A stretch of 30,656 nucleotides of DNA from positions 1 to 30,656 of the forward strand of contig JBFGCT010000025.1 in the NCBI GenBank assembly GCA_041581055.1, read 5' to 3'. This stretch comes from JBFGCT01 sp041581055. Lineage in GTDB: Bacteria > Actinomycetota > Acidimicrobiia > Acidimicrobiales > Ilumatobacteraceae. Below, piece by piece: positions 23,513 to 30,656 of this stretch; positions within the stretch are counted from its first letter, which is position 1; each line of letters opens with the position of its first letter. The notes beneath the pieces were generated by a model. That model made no database searches. It saw nothing but the letters and a program-made list of their open reading frames with translations, and was not told where the DNA came from. Both the position numbers and the translations under genes were made by a program.

Positions 23513-23748
23513 GGGTGAACTCTCGCCGCCGTATGAGCGCGGTGCTCAAGCGTGACGTCCCACCGCCGGCTCGGCCGAATCGCTCGGTCGGGCGCGTGCC
23601 GTAGTCCTGGTTCGTGAGCCGGTTGTCCGCACCGTACCGGGATGGCTGTGGCCGCGTTGGTCGGCCCGTGGCGGGCGACAACTCGTCGATGTGGCGGACC
23701 GGTAGGCCGCACCGCGCAAATCACAGCGCACGGCGCGCCGCGTGCGGC

Positions 23749-23754
23749 AAGAAT
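23749..23754 (+). promoter_or_regulatory. -10 box of the desaturase gene
   Basis: AAGAAT lies 6 nt before ATG 23761; no Shine-Dalgarno, so probably leaderless. Confidence 0.45.
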
Positions 23755-23760
23755 TCCCGC

Positions 23761-24735
23761 ATGACGACGGCCAGCCCTGTGGATCGGACGGCCGAGCGAC
23801 ACGTCGAGCCGCTGGAGGAACCGCCCGCGCCGACCCTCGCCGGCCGGATGATCGGCATCGGCGACCTGTTCGGCTTCGCCGCCCTCCACGTCGCGGCGGT
23901 CGTCGGAATCGCCATCGTCGGGTTCAGCTGGAACGCATTCGGGCTCTTCCTCGCCACCTACACCGTCCGCACGTGGGCGGTCTGCGGCGGGTTCCACCGC
24001 TACTTCTCGCACCACTCGTTCCAGACCTCGCGTGCGCTGCAGTTCGTGATCGCCGTGCTGGGGACGACGTCGATGCAGAAGGGAGTGCTCTGGTGGGCGA
24101 GCACGCATCGCCGCCATCATCGGCTGGCCGACACCCCGCTCGACCCACACTCCCCGCATCACCGCAGCTTCGTGTACGCCCATTGCGGTTGGGTCTTCGA
24201 TCCGGCGCACCAGGGCTACGACCGGCGCATCGTCGCCGACCTCGCGGCCTACCCCGAGCTGGTGTGGCTGGAGCGACTCAAGCTGGTGCCGGTCGTGGCG
24301 CTCGCCGGTGGGATGTGGGTGCTCGCCGGGCCACCCGGGTTAATCTGGGGGTTCTGCGTCAGCACGGTCGTCCTGTGGCACACGACGTTGTCGACGGGGT
24401 CGTTCTCGCACCGCGTCAGCGGCTACCGCAACTTCGACGTCGCCGACGACAGCCGGAACAACCGTCTGATCGCCCTGCTGCTGATCGGCGAGGGATGGCA
24501 CAACAACCACCACCGAGCACCGAACAGCGCCCGCCACAGCACCGGCCGCCACGAGCCCGACCCGATCTACGCCGGCATCCGCCTTCTCGCCGCGCTGGGG
24601 CTGGTCTGGTCGGTCCGCGACAACCTCCCACCCGTGACCGCGGCGGGCGGCCGTTCTGTTCGCGGGTTCTTGCGCTCAGCGCGAGGATTCGGGAAAATTT
24701 CGGAGGGGCGGGTCAGGTGGCGTCGCGGGCGGTGA
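23761..24735 (+). CDS. membrane fatty acid (acyl-CoA) desaturase
   Basis: The 324-residue di-iron desaturase introduces a cis double bond into fatty acyl chains. The three histidine boxes are HRYFSHHSF (about 80-88), HRRHH (about 117-121) and EGWHNNHH (about 243-250). Hydrophobic helices precede box 1 and lie between boxes 2 and 3. LWWASTHRRHHRLADTPLDPHSP is the SCD/DesC-like pattern. The C-terminal 30 residues are basic and of low complexity. The 3' end overlaps the convergent unknown gene by 23 nt, so the tail may be an extension from a lost stop. ATG 23761 fits the leaderless -10 box. Confidence 0.93.
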   Translation: MTTASPVDRTAERHVEPLEEPPAPTLAGRMIGIGDLFGFAALHVAAVVGIAIVGFSWNAFGLFLATYTVRTWAVCGGFHRYFSHHSFQTSRALQFVIAVLGTTSMQKGVLWWASTHRRHHRLADTPLDPHSPHHRSFVYAHCGWVFDPAHQGYDRRIVADLAAYPELVWLERLKLVPVVALAGGMWVLAGPPGLIWGFCVSTVVLWHTTLSTGSFSHRVSGYRNFDVADDSRNNRLIALLLIGEGWHNNHHRAPNSARHSTGRHEPDPIYAGIRLLAALGLVWSVRDNLPPVTAAGGRSVRGFLRSARGFGKISEGRVRWRRGR

Positions 24736-25717
24736 TCGCCCAGGCGTGGCCTTCGGTCGGGTCTTCGACCGCGAGCTGCAGGGCCCAGCCGAGGTCGGGC
24801 TCGAACGCGTCCCACCGGTGCCAGCGCAACTCCTGGGCCAGCTCGCCGAGCCGCTCGGGCGCGATCGGCCACTCGTCGGCCAGGTCGCCGAGCGCGGCGA
24901 GCAGCCACCAGGCGCCGAACCGGCCGGCCGCCGCGCCCCGTCGCCGGCCGTGCGCGCCGCCGCTGGCGCCGGCCCACGCGATCCACGCCAGCGCGGCCGC
25001 CGGGTCGAGCGCGCCGATCCGGGCGTGCCGCACGCCGAGGGCGCCGATCGCCGCCGCCGCGTCGCCCTCGACGCAGATCACGTCGGCCTGGCCGTTCGAG
25101 CTGACGGTCCACGGCTCGACGAGCTGTCGAACGGCGAGCTCGACGTCGTCGTCGAGCGCCTCGACGTCGCCCGGGGTCTCGACCGCCGCCCAGGCGACGG
25201 TGATGTCGGGCATCGGGAACTCGGCGCCGACCTCGGAGTAGGCCGCCAGCGGGTACGCGGGCTCCCACGGGTGCAGTTCGAGGGGGAGGTCGAGCACCGG
25301 CGCGATGTCGGGCGCGCCGAGCGCCTCACCGCGCAGCACCCGCTCGTGGGCGACGAACGCCGCTCGCGGGCCGCGGTCGAGCAGCGGCGCCAGCTCGGCC
25401 CACGCGTGGTGCTGCGCGGCGACCTCGCTCAGCGGCCCGATCGTGAAGCGGCCCGACATCCCGTCGGTCTCGTCGAGCACGATCGCCACGAAATCGGGCG
25501 GGGCGAGCAGCGCCAGCCGGTACTCGGCGAGGGTCGCCGCCGGCCAGATCTGGCGGCCGGTCCGCACCGCCTGCCTCGACCGGTCGCGCACGCGCAACAG
25601 GCCCGGCCAGTCGCCCGCCGCGCAGCGATCGTCGATCATCCGGACCAACCCGTCGAGGTCGGCGCGGTGGATCACCTCGTCCAGGTCGTCGTCGCCATCC
25701 GGGCCGGACGCCGACAT
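24713..25717 (-). CDS. uncharacterised protein, fourth gene of the DUF3090 operon
   Basis: The 334-residue protein is acidic and Ala/Leu-rich, and I do not recognise it. It begins MSASGPDGDDDLDEVIHRAD, then an all-helical stretch (DLDGLVRMIDDRCAAGDWPGLL, TGRQIWPAATLAEYRLALLA). A middle part follows with PDFVAIVLDETDGMSGRFTIGPLSEV and HHAWAELAPLLDRGPRAAFVAHE. The C-terminal half carries several Trp residues and an Ala/Gly tract (AAALAWIAWAGASGGAHGRRRGAAAG). No signal peptide, membrane segment, P-loop or metal motif is visible. The ATG overlaps the SCO1664 gene stop (TGATG), so it is translationally coupled and likely acts with that kinase-like protein. Overlaps the desaturase 3' end by 23 nt. 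Confidence 0.88.
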   Translation of the reverse strand: MSASGPDGDDDLDEVIHRADLDGLVRMIDDRCAAGDWPGLLRVRDRSRQAVRTGRQIWPAATLAEYRLALLAPPDFVAIVLDETDGMSGRFTIGPLSEVAAQHHAWAELAPLLDRGPRAAFVAHERVLRGEALGAPDIAPVLDLPLELHPWEPAYPLAAYSEVGAEFPMPDITVAWAAVETPGDVEALDDDVELAVRQLVEPWTVSSNGQADVICVEGDAAAAIGALGVRHARIGALDPAAALAWIAWAGASGGAHGRRRGAAAGRFGAWWLLAALGDLADEWPIAPERLGELAQELRWHRWDAFEPDLGWALQLAVEDPTEGHAWAITARDAT

Positions 25718-26508
25718 CAGACGAGCGGCCAGGGGTAGCGCCGGCCGCTGTCGTCGGTCGGGAACCGGCGCTCCGTGACGCACCACGCCGCCCGCTGCTG
25801 GAGCGCGGCGATCTCCTCGTCGTTCAGCAGCGCGGCGATGTCGAGCGGCACGCCGGCGCACAGCCGGCCGGCGACGGAGAGCGCCCGATCGGGGAGCGGC
25901 TCGCCGCCGAACTCCCAAATCACCGTCCGCAGCTTGAACGCCGGGGCGAAGCACAGCCCGTTGTCGATCGCCCACACCTCGGCCGGCTTGCCGTCGCGCT
26001 CGGGCACCAGCAGGCAGTGGCCGCTCTTGCGATCGGTGTTGTTGGCCAGGATGTCGAGCGCGGCGATGTCGCGCAGCTGGTCGTGCGTGTCGGGGTAGGA
26101 CTCGTAGATCGTGAAGTAGTGCTCGGAATGGTCCGCGGTCACGAACCACTGCACCGAGCCCTCGCCGAGCGGGCCCGCCCGCAGGACCGTCGGAGGCACG
26201 ACGTGGACGCCCATCGCGACGCTCAGCAGATAGGCGGCCACCTCGCGGCGGTGCAGCCCCGGCTCGAAGTCCCACAGCGGTCGCTCACCGCGCGTCGGCT
26301 TGTAGATCGCCGGATGGGCGCGTCCCTCGTGGACGACGTGGACGAGGAACGTCGCGTTGCTGCTGTACGGCATCCGCCCCTCGACCTCGATCTCCCCCCG
26401 GAGGAGGTGCTGGATCGGGTCGTCGACGTCGTCGACGCGCAGCCGCACCCCGCGCGGTTGGCCGTCGCTCGGGTCCTCGACGTCGCTGCCGTCCCACTGC
26501 TCGCTCAC
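25717..26508 (-). CDS. SCO1664-family PI3/4-kinase-like protein
   Basis: The 263-residue protein has a kinase-like core. There is an ATP-lysine candidate Lys70 in AIYKPTRGERPLWDF. LHRREVAAYLLSVAMGVHVVPPTVLR precedes a catalytic-type segment ALDILANNTDRKSGH (Asp152, Asn157, Asp159) and IDNGLCF with Asp182 as the metal-binding aspartate. This follows the PI3/4-kinase-like order and matches the actinobacterial SCO1664 family, whose target is not known to me. GTG 26508 lies 7 nt after the DUF3090 stop. The stop overlaps the next ATG (TGATG). Third gene of the four-gene operon. Confidence 0.9.
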   Translation of the reverse strand: MSEQWDGSDVEDPSDGQPRGVRLRVDDVDDPIQHLLRGEIEVEGRMPYSSNATFLVHVVHEGRAHPAIYKPTRGERPLWDFEPGLHRREVAAYLLSVAMGVHVVPPTVLRAGPLGEGSVQWFVTADHSEHYFTIYESYPDTHDQLRDIAALDILANNTDRKSGHCLLVPERDGKPAEVWAIDNGLCFAPAFKLRTVIWEFGGEPLPDRALSVAGRLCAGVPLDIAALLNDEEIAALQQRAAWCVTERRFPTDDSGRRYPWPLV

Positions 26509-26515
26509 CCGGGGC

Positions 26516-27022
26516 TCAGTTCATGCGGGGACAGGCGTGACCGTCCGGGTCGATCGGGTTCGAGCACCACTGGCAGTCCGGGCGGCCCGCCTCGATCGCC
26601 AGCTCGGCCTGATCGCAGAACGCCGCGGCCTGTCCGCGTCCGACGTACAGCCGAACGTGGCCGAGGTCCTGGTCCTCGAGTGGCTCGCCCTCGTCGTCCA
26701 CCTCGCCCGCCTCCTCGAGCTGGATCAGGATGCGGTCGGTGGAGCGGTCGTACCCGAGGCCGATCGGGCCGAGCGTGAACGCGGGTTCGACCGGGGCGGC
26801 GAGCTCGAGCGCGCCGGCGATCGGCCGATCGTCGGGCGGGGGAAGGTCGCTCAGCACCCGCCGGAGGTACTGCGCCATCGCCGCCGTCTGCTGCTTCTCG
26901 CACTTGACCACGACCCGGTCGGCGCCGGATCGGGCCTGGAGGTAGAACGTGCGCTCGCCGGGCCGGCCAACCGCGCCGACCGTGAACACGTCGACGGAGT
27001 CGAACTCGAAGAACGCGCTCAT
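26516..27022 (-). CDS. DUF3090 family protein
   Basis: The 168-residue protein is the DUF3090 type. It starts with FEFDSVDVFTVGAVGRPGERTFYLQAR and VVVKCEKQQTAAMAQYL, and ends with a small cysteine cluster CQWCSNPIDPDGHACPRMN that looks like a metal-binding knuckle (CxxC plus one Cys/His). Conserved in actinobacteria beside a histidine phosphatase and a SCO1664-type protein (Rv2135c-Rv2134c-Rv2133c order in mycobacteria, from memory). No function is established. The ATG overlaps the phosphatase stop (TGATG). Confidence 0.92.
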   Translation of the reverse strand: MSAFFEFDSVDVFTVGAVGRPGERTFYLQARSGADRVVVKCEKQQTAAMAQYLRRVLSDLPPPDDRPIAGALELAAPVEPAFTLGPIGLGYDRSTDRILIQLEEAGEVDDEGEPLEDQDLGHVRLYVGRGQAAAFCDQAELAIEAGRPDCQWCSNPIDPDGHACPRMN

Positions 27023-27681
27023 CAGGACGGCGCCATCTCGGTGAGGGGCCGGCCGGTCGAGTTCACGGCGAGCACGACCGGCCCGCCGGCGCTCCAGACG
27101 ATCGCCGTGACCGACGCCGGGCTGATCACGATCCGTTGGAACAGGTCGAGGTGCGTCCCCATGGCGTGCGCCACGGCGGCCTTGATCGTGTCGGCGTGCG
27201 ACACGCACACGATCGTCCCGCCCGGGTGGGCGGCGCGCAGCGTGTCGAGCGAGGTCACCATCCGGGTCTGCATCTCGGTGAAGCTCTCACCGCCGGGGAA
27301 GCGGAACATCGACGGCGCCCGCTGCACGGTCTGCCACTCGGGCAGCTTGTACAGCTCGGCCAGCGCCCGGCCGGTCCACTCGCCGAAGTCACACTCGAAC
27401 AGCCCGCGGGCGGTCCTGGTCCGCAGCCCGCACGCCTTGGCGATCGGGGCGGCGGTCTCCTTGGCCCGCTCGAGCGGCGAGCTGTAGACCGCGTCGACCC
27501 GCTTCAACGCGCCGATGCGCTCGGCGACGGCCTCGGCCTGCCGCACGCCGTCGTCGGCCAGATGGAGGCCCGCGGCGCGGCCAGGAAGGATCGTTCCGGT
27601 GGTGGGGGTCTGGCCGTGGCGGACGAGCAGGACGGTGGTCGCCGGCGGCGACTGCTTCGATGCGGGGGACTTCTTGGCCAT
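27022..27681 (-). CDS. MSMEG_4193-family histidine phosphatase
   Basis: The 219-residue phosphatase has the LLVRHGQTPTTGTILPGRAAG motif with catalytic His near residue 21, SSPLERAKETAAPIA with the second arginine, FECDFGEWTGRAL, and VCVSHADTIKAAVAH with the second histidine. It belongs to the phosphoglycerate-mutase-like superfamily. The MSMEG_4193 group is conserved with DUF3090. The start is ATG 27681; GTG 27708 in frame would add nine residues. First gene of the four-gene operon, divergent from the uracil-DNA glycosylase across only 29 bp. Confidence 0.92.
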   Translation of the reverse strand: MAKKSPASKQSPPATTVLLVRHGQTPTTGTILPGRAAGLHLADDGVRQAEAVAERIGALKRVDAVYSSPLERAKETAAPIAKACGLRTRTARGLFECDFGEWTGRALAELYKLPEWQTVQRAPSMFRFPGGESFTEMQTRMVTSLDTLRAAHPGGTIVCVSHADTIKAAVAHAMGTHLDLFQRIVISPASVTAIVWSAGGPVVLAVNSTGRPLTEMAPS

Positions 27682-27692
27682 GAGCGTGGTCC

Positions 27693-27702
27693 AACCTACT
27701 GT
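27693..27702. promoter_or_regulatory. overlapping divergent -10 boxes of the phosphatase and UDG genes
   Basis: On the plus strand TACTGT (27697-27702) lies 8 nt before GTG 27711. On the minus strand TAGGTT (27693-27698) lies 11 nt before ATG 27681. The two hexamers share two bases, so the promoters cannot both be occupied at once. Confidence 0.5.
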
Positions 27703-27710
27703 CGGCACCC

Positions 27711-28376
27711 GTGGACCCCCTCCTCCGGCTCGAACAACAGGTCGTGAACTGTCGATCGTGCCCGCGCCTGGTCGAATGGCGCGAGCGCGTCGCCGAGGAG
27801 AAGCGGGCGGCCTACCGCGACCAGACGTACTGGGGTCGGCCGATCCCGGGGTTCGGCGATCCGGCGGCCCGCGTCGTCGTGCTCGGGCTGGCGCCGGCGG
27901 CGCACGGGGCGAACCGCACCGGGCGCGTCTTCACCGGCGATCGCAGCGGCGACTGGCTGTTCCGGGCGATGCACCGCGCCGGGCTGGCCAACCGGCCGGA
28001 GTCGGTCTCGATCGACGACGGCCTCGCGCTGACCGACGCCTGGGTGACCGCCGCGGTCAAGTGCGCCCCGCCGGCGAACAAGCCGCTGCCGATCGAGCGC
28101 GACGCGTGTGCGCCGTACCTCGTGCGGGAGTTCGAGCTGCTGCCGAACGTGCGGGTCGTCGTCTGTCTCGGTTCGTTCGGGTATCAGGCGGCGGCCACCC
28201 ACTTCGGCCTGCGGCCCCGCCCGCGGTTCGGCCACGGCGTCGAGGTGGCGGTCCCGGACGGGCCGACGCTCGTCTGCTCGTTCCATCCGAGCCAGCAGAA
28301 CACGTTCACGAAGCGCCTGACCGAGCCGATGCTCGACTCCGTCTTCGCCCGGGCGGTCGAGCTCGTTTCCGGTTGA
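27711..28376 (+). CDS. uracil-DNA glycosylase, family 5 (UdgB-like)
   Basis: The 221-residue base-excision repair enzyme removes deaminated bases such as uracil. The motif GLAPAAHGANRTGRVFTGD (59-77) lacks the motif 1 Asp/Asn of family 1 and 4 enzymes, as known for family 5 (UdgB). Motif 2 is SFHPSQQNT. Four cysteines, Cys14, Cys17, Cys118 and Cys133, match the [4Fe-4S] set (CRSC, KCAPP, ACAPY). GTG 27711 fits the -10 box. It is divergent from the phosphatase operon and converges with the hydrolase gene, 4 bp away. Confidence 0.94.
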   Translation: MDPLLRLEQQVVNCRSCPRLVEWRERVAEEKRAAYRDQTYWGRPIPGFGDPAARVVVLGLAPAAHGANRTGRVFTGDRSGDWLFRAMHRAGLANRPESVSIDDGLALTDAWVTAAVKCAPPANKPLPIERDACAPYLVREFELLPNVRVVVCLGSFGYQAAATHFGLRPRPRFGHGVEVAVPDGPTLVCSFHPSQQNTFTKRLTEPMLDSVFARAVELVSG

Positions 28377-28380
28377 GTGG

Positions 28381-29304
28381 TCAGCCCGCCGTCGGCGCCA
28401 GCGCGCCGGCGAGCGCCTCGGCGGCGAGCGCGTGCGCCGCCCTGGCGTCGGCCAGCATGTGGGGAAGCGAGAAAAACGCGTGGACCTGGCCGGGGAAGTG
28501 GACGTGCGAGGTCACGACCCCGGCGGCGCCGAGGCGGTCGGCGTACGCGACTCCCTCGTCGCGCAGCGGGTCGTAGCCGGCGGTGAGCACCATCGCCGGC
28601 GGGGACTTGGAGAGCGCGTCGTCGGAGGCGAAGAGCGGCGACACCCGCGGGTCCTCCGCCGAACCGGATCCGCCCGACAGGTAATGGTCGATGAACCACT
28701 TCATGCCCGTCGCGGTGAGGAAGTACCCGTCGGCGTTCTCCACGTACGACGGCATCGAGCACGTCGCGTCGACGACCGGGTAGACGAGCAGCTGGAACAC
28801 GAGCGGGGCCGGCGCGAGGTGGCAGACGACCGTCGCCAGATTCGCCCCGGCCGAGTCGCCGCCGACGGCGATGCGGGCCGGGTCGACGCCGAGCTCGGCG
28901 GCGTTGGCGTGCGCCCACCGGGTCGCCTCGACGCAGTCGTCGAGGCCGGCCGGGAACGGGTGCTCGGGCGCCAAGCGGTAGGCGACGCTCAGCACCGCGT
29001 GCCCGGCGCGAACCGCCAGCGACCGGCACACGTTGTCGTGGCTGTCGAGGTCGCCGATCACGAAGCCGCCGCCGTGGAACCAGACGAGGAGCCCGAGCGG
29101 CCCGCCGTCGCCGGCCGGGTGGTAGAGCCGGGCCGGGACCCCGCCGGCGTCGAGGTCGCGGATGTCGGCAACCTCGTGCATCGGCGGCGGCGCCAGCGCA
29201 GCCCGCTCGGCGCGGGCGGTCTCGACGTCTTGTGTCTCGATCGGCGCGCCGCCCATCGCGTCGAGCAGGTCGAGCAGCGTGCGGACGTCGGCGTGCAGGG
29301 GCAT
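28381..29304 (-). CDS. alpha/beta hydrolase, HSL-type esterase/lipase
   Basis: The 307-residue hydrolase has the hormone-sensitive-lipase motif HGGGFVIG for the oxyanion hole. The nucleophile elbow is GDSAGANLA with the catalytic Ser, the Asp lies in GYDPLRDEG and the His in FPGQVHAFF. These enzymes hydrolyse esters of short to medium acyl chains. No signal peptide. ATG 29304 is chosen; the upstream promoter is not clear. It is divergent from the small lipoprotein across 31 bp. Confidence 0.94.
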   Translation of the reverse strand: MPLHADVRTLLDLLDAMGGAPIETQDVETARAERAALAPPPMHEVADIRDLDAGGVPARLYHPAGDGGPLGLLVWFHGGGFVIGDLDSHDNVCRSLAVRAGHAVLSVAYRLAPEHPFPAGLDDCVEATRWAHANAAELGVDPARIAVGGDSAGANLATVVCHLAPAPLVFQLLVYPVVDATCSMPSYVENADGYFLTATGMKWFIDHYLSGGSGSAEDPRVSPLFASDDALSKSPPAMVLTAGYDPLRDEGVAYADRLGAAGVVTSHVHFPGQVHAFFSLPHMLADARAAHALAAEALAGALAPTAG

Positions 29305-29320
29305 CGCTCAATCCTGCCAG

Positions 29321-29326
29321 TAGCCT
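29321..29326 (+). promoter_or_regulatory. -10 box of the small lipoprotein gene
   Basis: TAGCCT lies 9 nt before GTG 29336; no Shine-Dalgarno. Confidence 0.4.
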
Positions 29327-29335
29327 CGACGCCCT

Positions 29336-29626
29336 GTGAAGCCCACCAAACACCGCGCGCCGGCCCGACTGGCGGCGATCGCCCTGATCGCCGCGTTCGG
29401 CGTCTCGGCCTGCGAGACGCAGCCGAGCGCACGGCGCGTCGCGCGGGATCTCGTCGAGTCGCTGCCCGGGGCGACCCCGGCCCAGCGGGAGTGCATGCTC
29501 GACAGGGTCGACGACTACACCAAGGACGAGCTCGACGACATCGGGAAGGGCGTCAACGACGGCGACCCCGAGTCCGAGGCCGCGCTGGCCAAGTTCGAGC
29601 GCGATCTCGCCGCCTGCCGCGACTGA
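29336..29626 (+). CDS. small putative lipoprotein
   Basis: This 96-residue protein has a basic start (KPTKHRAPARL), a hydrophobic stretch (AAIALIAAFGVSAC) and a lipobox-like VSAC, so Cys26 could be lipidated after signal peptidase II cleavage. The mature part is acidic and helical (DYTKDELDDIGKGVNDGD) with two more cysteines, Cys53 and Cys94, that could form a disulfide outside the cell. No family is recognised. It converges with the FrhB-like gene, 3 bp away. Confidence 0.8.
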   Translation: MKPTKHRAPARLAAIALIAAFGVSACETQPSARRVARDLVESLPGATPAQRECMLDRVDDYTKDELDDIGKGVNDGDPESEAALAKFERDLAACRD

Positions 29627-29629
29627 GCC

Positions 29630-30656
29630 TCAGGGCGCGGCCGGGGAGTCCTTCGGCGGTGCGTCGGCGGTCGTCGCCGCCGCCGCCTTCTTCTTCGGCG
29701 GCGGGACACCGATCGCCGGCGCCGGGTCGGCGTCCTTCGGCCATCGCCGCCGGCTGACGATCGACAGCAGCCGCAGCAGGCGCATCGCCGTCTCGTCGGT
29801 CTGGGCCGGCTTGGCGAGGATCGAGCCGTCGGCGATCATCCGCTCGATCACCTCCTCGCCGAGCTCGGTGCGCACGATCGTCAGCGTCCAGTCGTTGTCC
29901 TCGCCGATCCCGCCGGTCGCCACGTCGGAGTGCTCGGCGGCGAAGTCGGGGCAGGTCTTGCATCCCTGACGGGTCCAGGCGTGGCACTCCTTGAGGTTGA
30001 CCTCGTGGTAGCTGCCGTCCTTCATCCAGATCTGGAACACGCCCTTGATGTTCATCTTCAGCATGTCCTGCTTCTTCAGGCCGTACTTGGCCTCGAACAG
30101 CTCGGCGAAGATCGCGTCGTCGAACGTCTTGGAGCACAGCAACCCGATGTTGAACAGGAACGGCTTGGAGACCTTGCCCGCCTTGCGGTCCCACATCACG
30201 GGCGGCGACGAGGTCTGGCAGCCCATGCCGACCAGCGCCAGGCGGTCCATGCCGCGGGCCTTCGCCTCGGGCAGCGCCAGCGGGTTGGCGCAGTACGTGT
30301 ATCGGCTCCCGGCCGTGGCGAGGATCTCCTCGCGCGTCTCGACGACGACCGGCTTGGCCTTCCAGGCGTCGTCCTCCTCGACCCCGCTGACGAGCGCGCC
30401 GTCGATGTAGTCGTGCTCGCGCAGCCAGATCAGCATCGCCGAGACGAGCCCGCCGTCCTGGCCCATCTCGTGGACCATCTCGTCGCTCGCCCGCGTGAGG
30501 TAGAGCTGGCGCCAGATGCCGGCCATCTCGTCGGGCTCGCGGACCCGGCCGAACAGGTGGAGGTCGGCCGCCGGCTCCCACGCCCGGAAGCGGGGGCAGG
30601 CGCGGGTGCAGGTCGTGCAGCCCTTGACGCCGTGGACGCAGTCGTCGAGGCCGAGC
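29630..30656 (-). CDS. FrhB/FdhB-like coenzyme F420 dehydrogenase beta family protein (5' truncated)
   Basis: The frame is open to the right edge, giving 341 visible residues. Before the internal Met at 30526 it encodes a ferredoxin-like motif CX6CX2CX3CP (DCVHGVKGCTTCTRACPRF), so that Met is not the start. The rest fits the FrhB/FdhB family of F420- or flavin-dependent Fe-S electron carriers. VGMGCQTSSP is the NxCxT-like site, GLLCSKTFDD follows, and the CHAWTRQGCKTCPDFAAE-type cluster loop precedes SDVATGGIG. The C-terminus has a Pro/Lys/Ala tail. Members of this family reduce or oxidise F420, or feed electrons from it to other partners. Its true partner genes lie outside the window. Confidence 0.9.
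   Translation of the reverse strand, partial: LGLDDCVHGVKGCTTCTRACPRFRAWEPAADLHLFGRVREPDEMAGIWRQLYLTRASDEMVHEMGQDGGLVSAMLIWLREHDYIDGALVSGVEEDDAWKAKPVVVETREEILATAGSRYTYCANPLALPEAKARGMDRLALVGMGCQTSSPPVMWDRKAGKVSKPFLFNIGLLCSKTFDDAIFAELFEAKYGLKKQDMLKMNIKGVFQIWMKDGSYHEVNLKECHAWTRQGCKTCPDFAAEHSDVATGGIGEDNDWTLTIVRTELGEEVIERMIADGSILAKPAQTDETAMRLLRLLSIVSRRRWPKDADPAPAIGVPPPKKKAAAATTADAPPKDSPAAP

Larger units (their letters stand above)
23417..23760. other. 344-bp intergenic region between etfA and the desaturase
   Basis: I find no convincing gene here: open frames on either strand are low-quality shadows and resemble no family I recognise. It holds a perfect inverted repeat AATTGC-GTAGG-GCAATT at 23496-23512, 79 bp after the etfA stop, in a locally AT-richer stretch. 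It also contains the -10 box of the desaturase at its end. It is the longest gap in the window. Confidence 0.6.

Noticed and set aside
23307..23681. Minus-strand frame in the etfA-desaturase gap, possible transposase relic
   Set aside because: No transposase or integrase motif is visible and it begins inside the gap and overlaps etfA; I left the region as non-coding.

Overview
This is a very GC-rich window packed with short-spaced genes. The gene set suggests an actinobacterium, most likely of the Acidimicrobiia (Ilumatobacter/Iamia-like). Pointers are a WhiB regulator, a PdtaS-type sensor kinase, DUF3107, a DUF3090/SCO1664/MSMEG_4193 cluster, a class E-like sortase, an F420-dehydrogenase-like protein and many leaderless genes that use GTG, ATG or TTG starts. 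The lineage is an inference from gene content and style, not from a marker gene.

Region 1 (1-9537). A 68-bp tandem duplication at the left edge precedes a crotonase-fold protein that lacks the usual catalytic glutamates. A sortase faces leftwards. Divergent from it runs a nearly complete System I cytochrome c maturation operon, ccmABCDEFGH plus a CcmI-like TPR protein, with most genes overlapping by 1-4 nt. CcmAB(CD) handle heme delivery and release, CcmE carries heme, CcmF ligates it, and CcmG/CcmH keep apocytochrome cysteines reduced. A small DUF4190-like membrane protein follows.

Region 2 (9530-15333). On the minus strand lie a DUF4328-like membrane protein with a SixA-like phosphatase, and a minimal zincin with a family A DNA polymerase. 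An NTF2-like protein lies on the plus strand. Mrp (a P-loop Fe-S carrier) is divergent from a SufR-like helix-turn-helix regulator with a cysteine cluster motif. A 19-bp inverted repeat sits over the regulator's -10 box and start codon.

Region 3 (15437-21570). DUF3107, two ArsA/BagA-BagB-like ATPases in overlap, a PdtaS-like kinase and a convergent WhiB1-like regulator are followed by a glycerophosphodiester phosphodiesterase and a DagK-like lipid kinase. Parts of this order match what I recall of mycobacterial neighbourhoods (pdtaS beside whiB1).

Region 4 (21669-30656). An etfBA operon, a fatty acid desaturase, and a tight four-gene minus-strand operon (MSMEG_4193-type phosphatase, DUF3090, SCO1664 kinase-like, and an unrecognised 334-residue protein) come next. 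Then follow a family 5 uracil-DNA glycosylase, an alpha/beta hydrolase, a small lipoprotein, and an FrhB-like iron-sulfur flavoprotein cut by the right edge.

A recurring regulatory pattern is a TANNNT-like -10 box 6-9 nt before the start codon with no Shine-Dalgarno sequence. It marks most transcription-unit heads. Inner genes instead use stop/start overlaps or, as in etfA, a strong Shine-Dalgarno. I saw no tRNA, rRNA, CRISPR array, IS element or prophage gene. The window looks like core chromosome rather than a mobile island; the least described items are the fourth gene of the DUF3090 operon, the SufR/mrp control site and the asymmetric ArsA pair.
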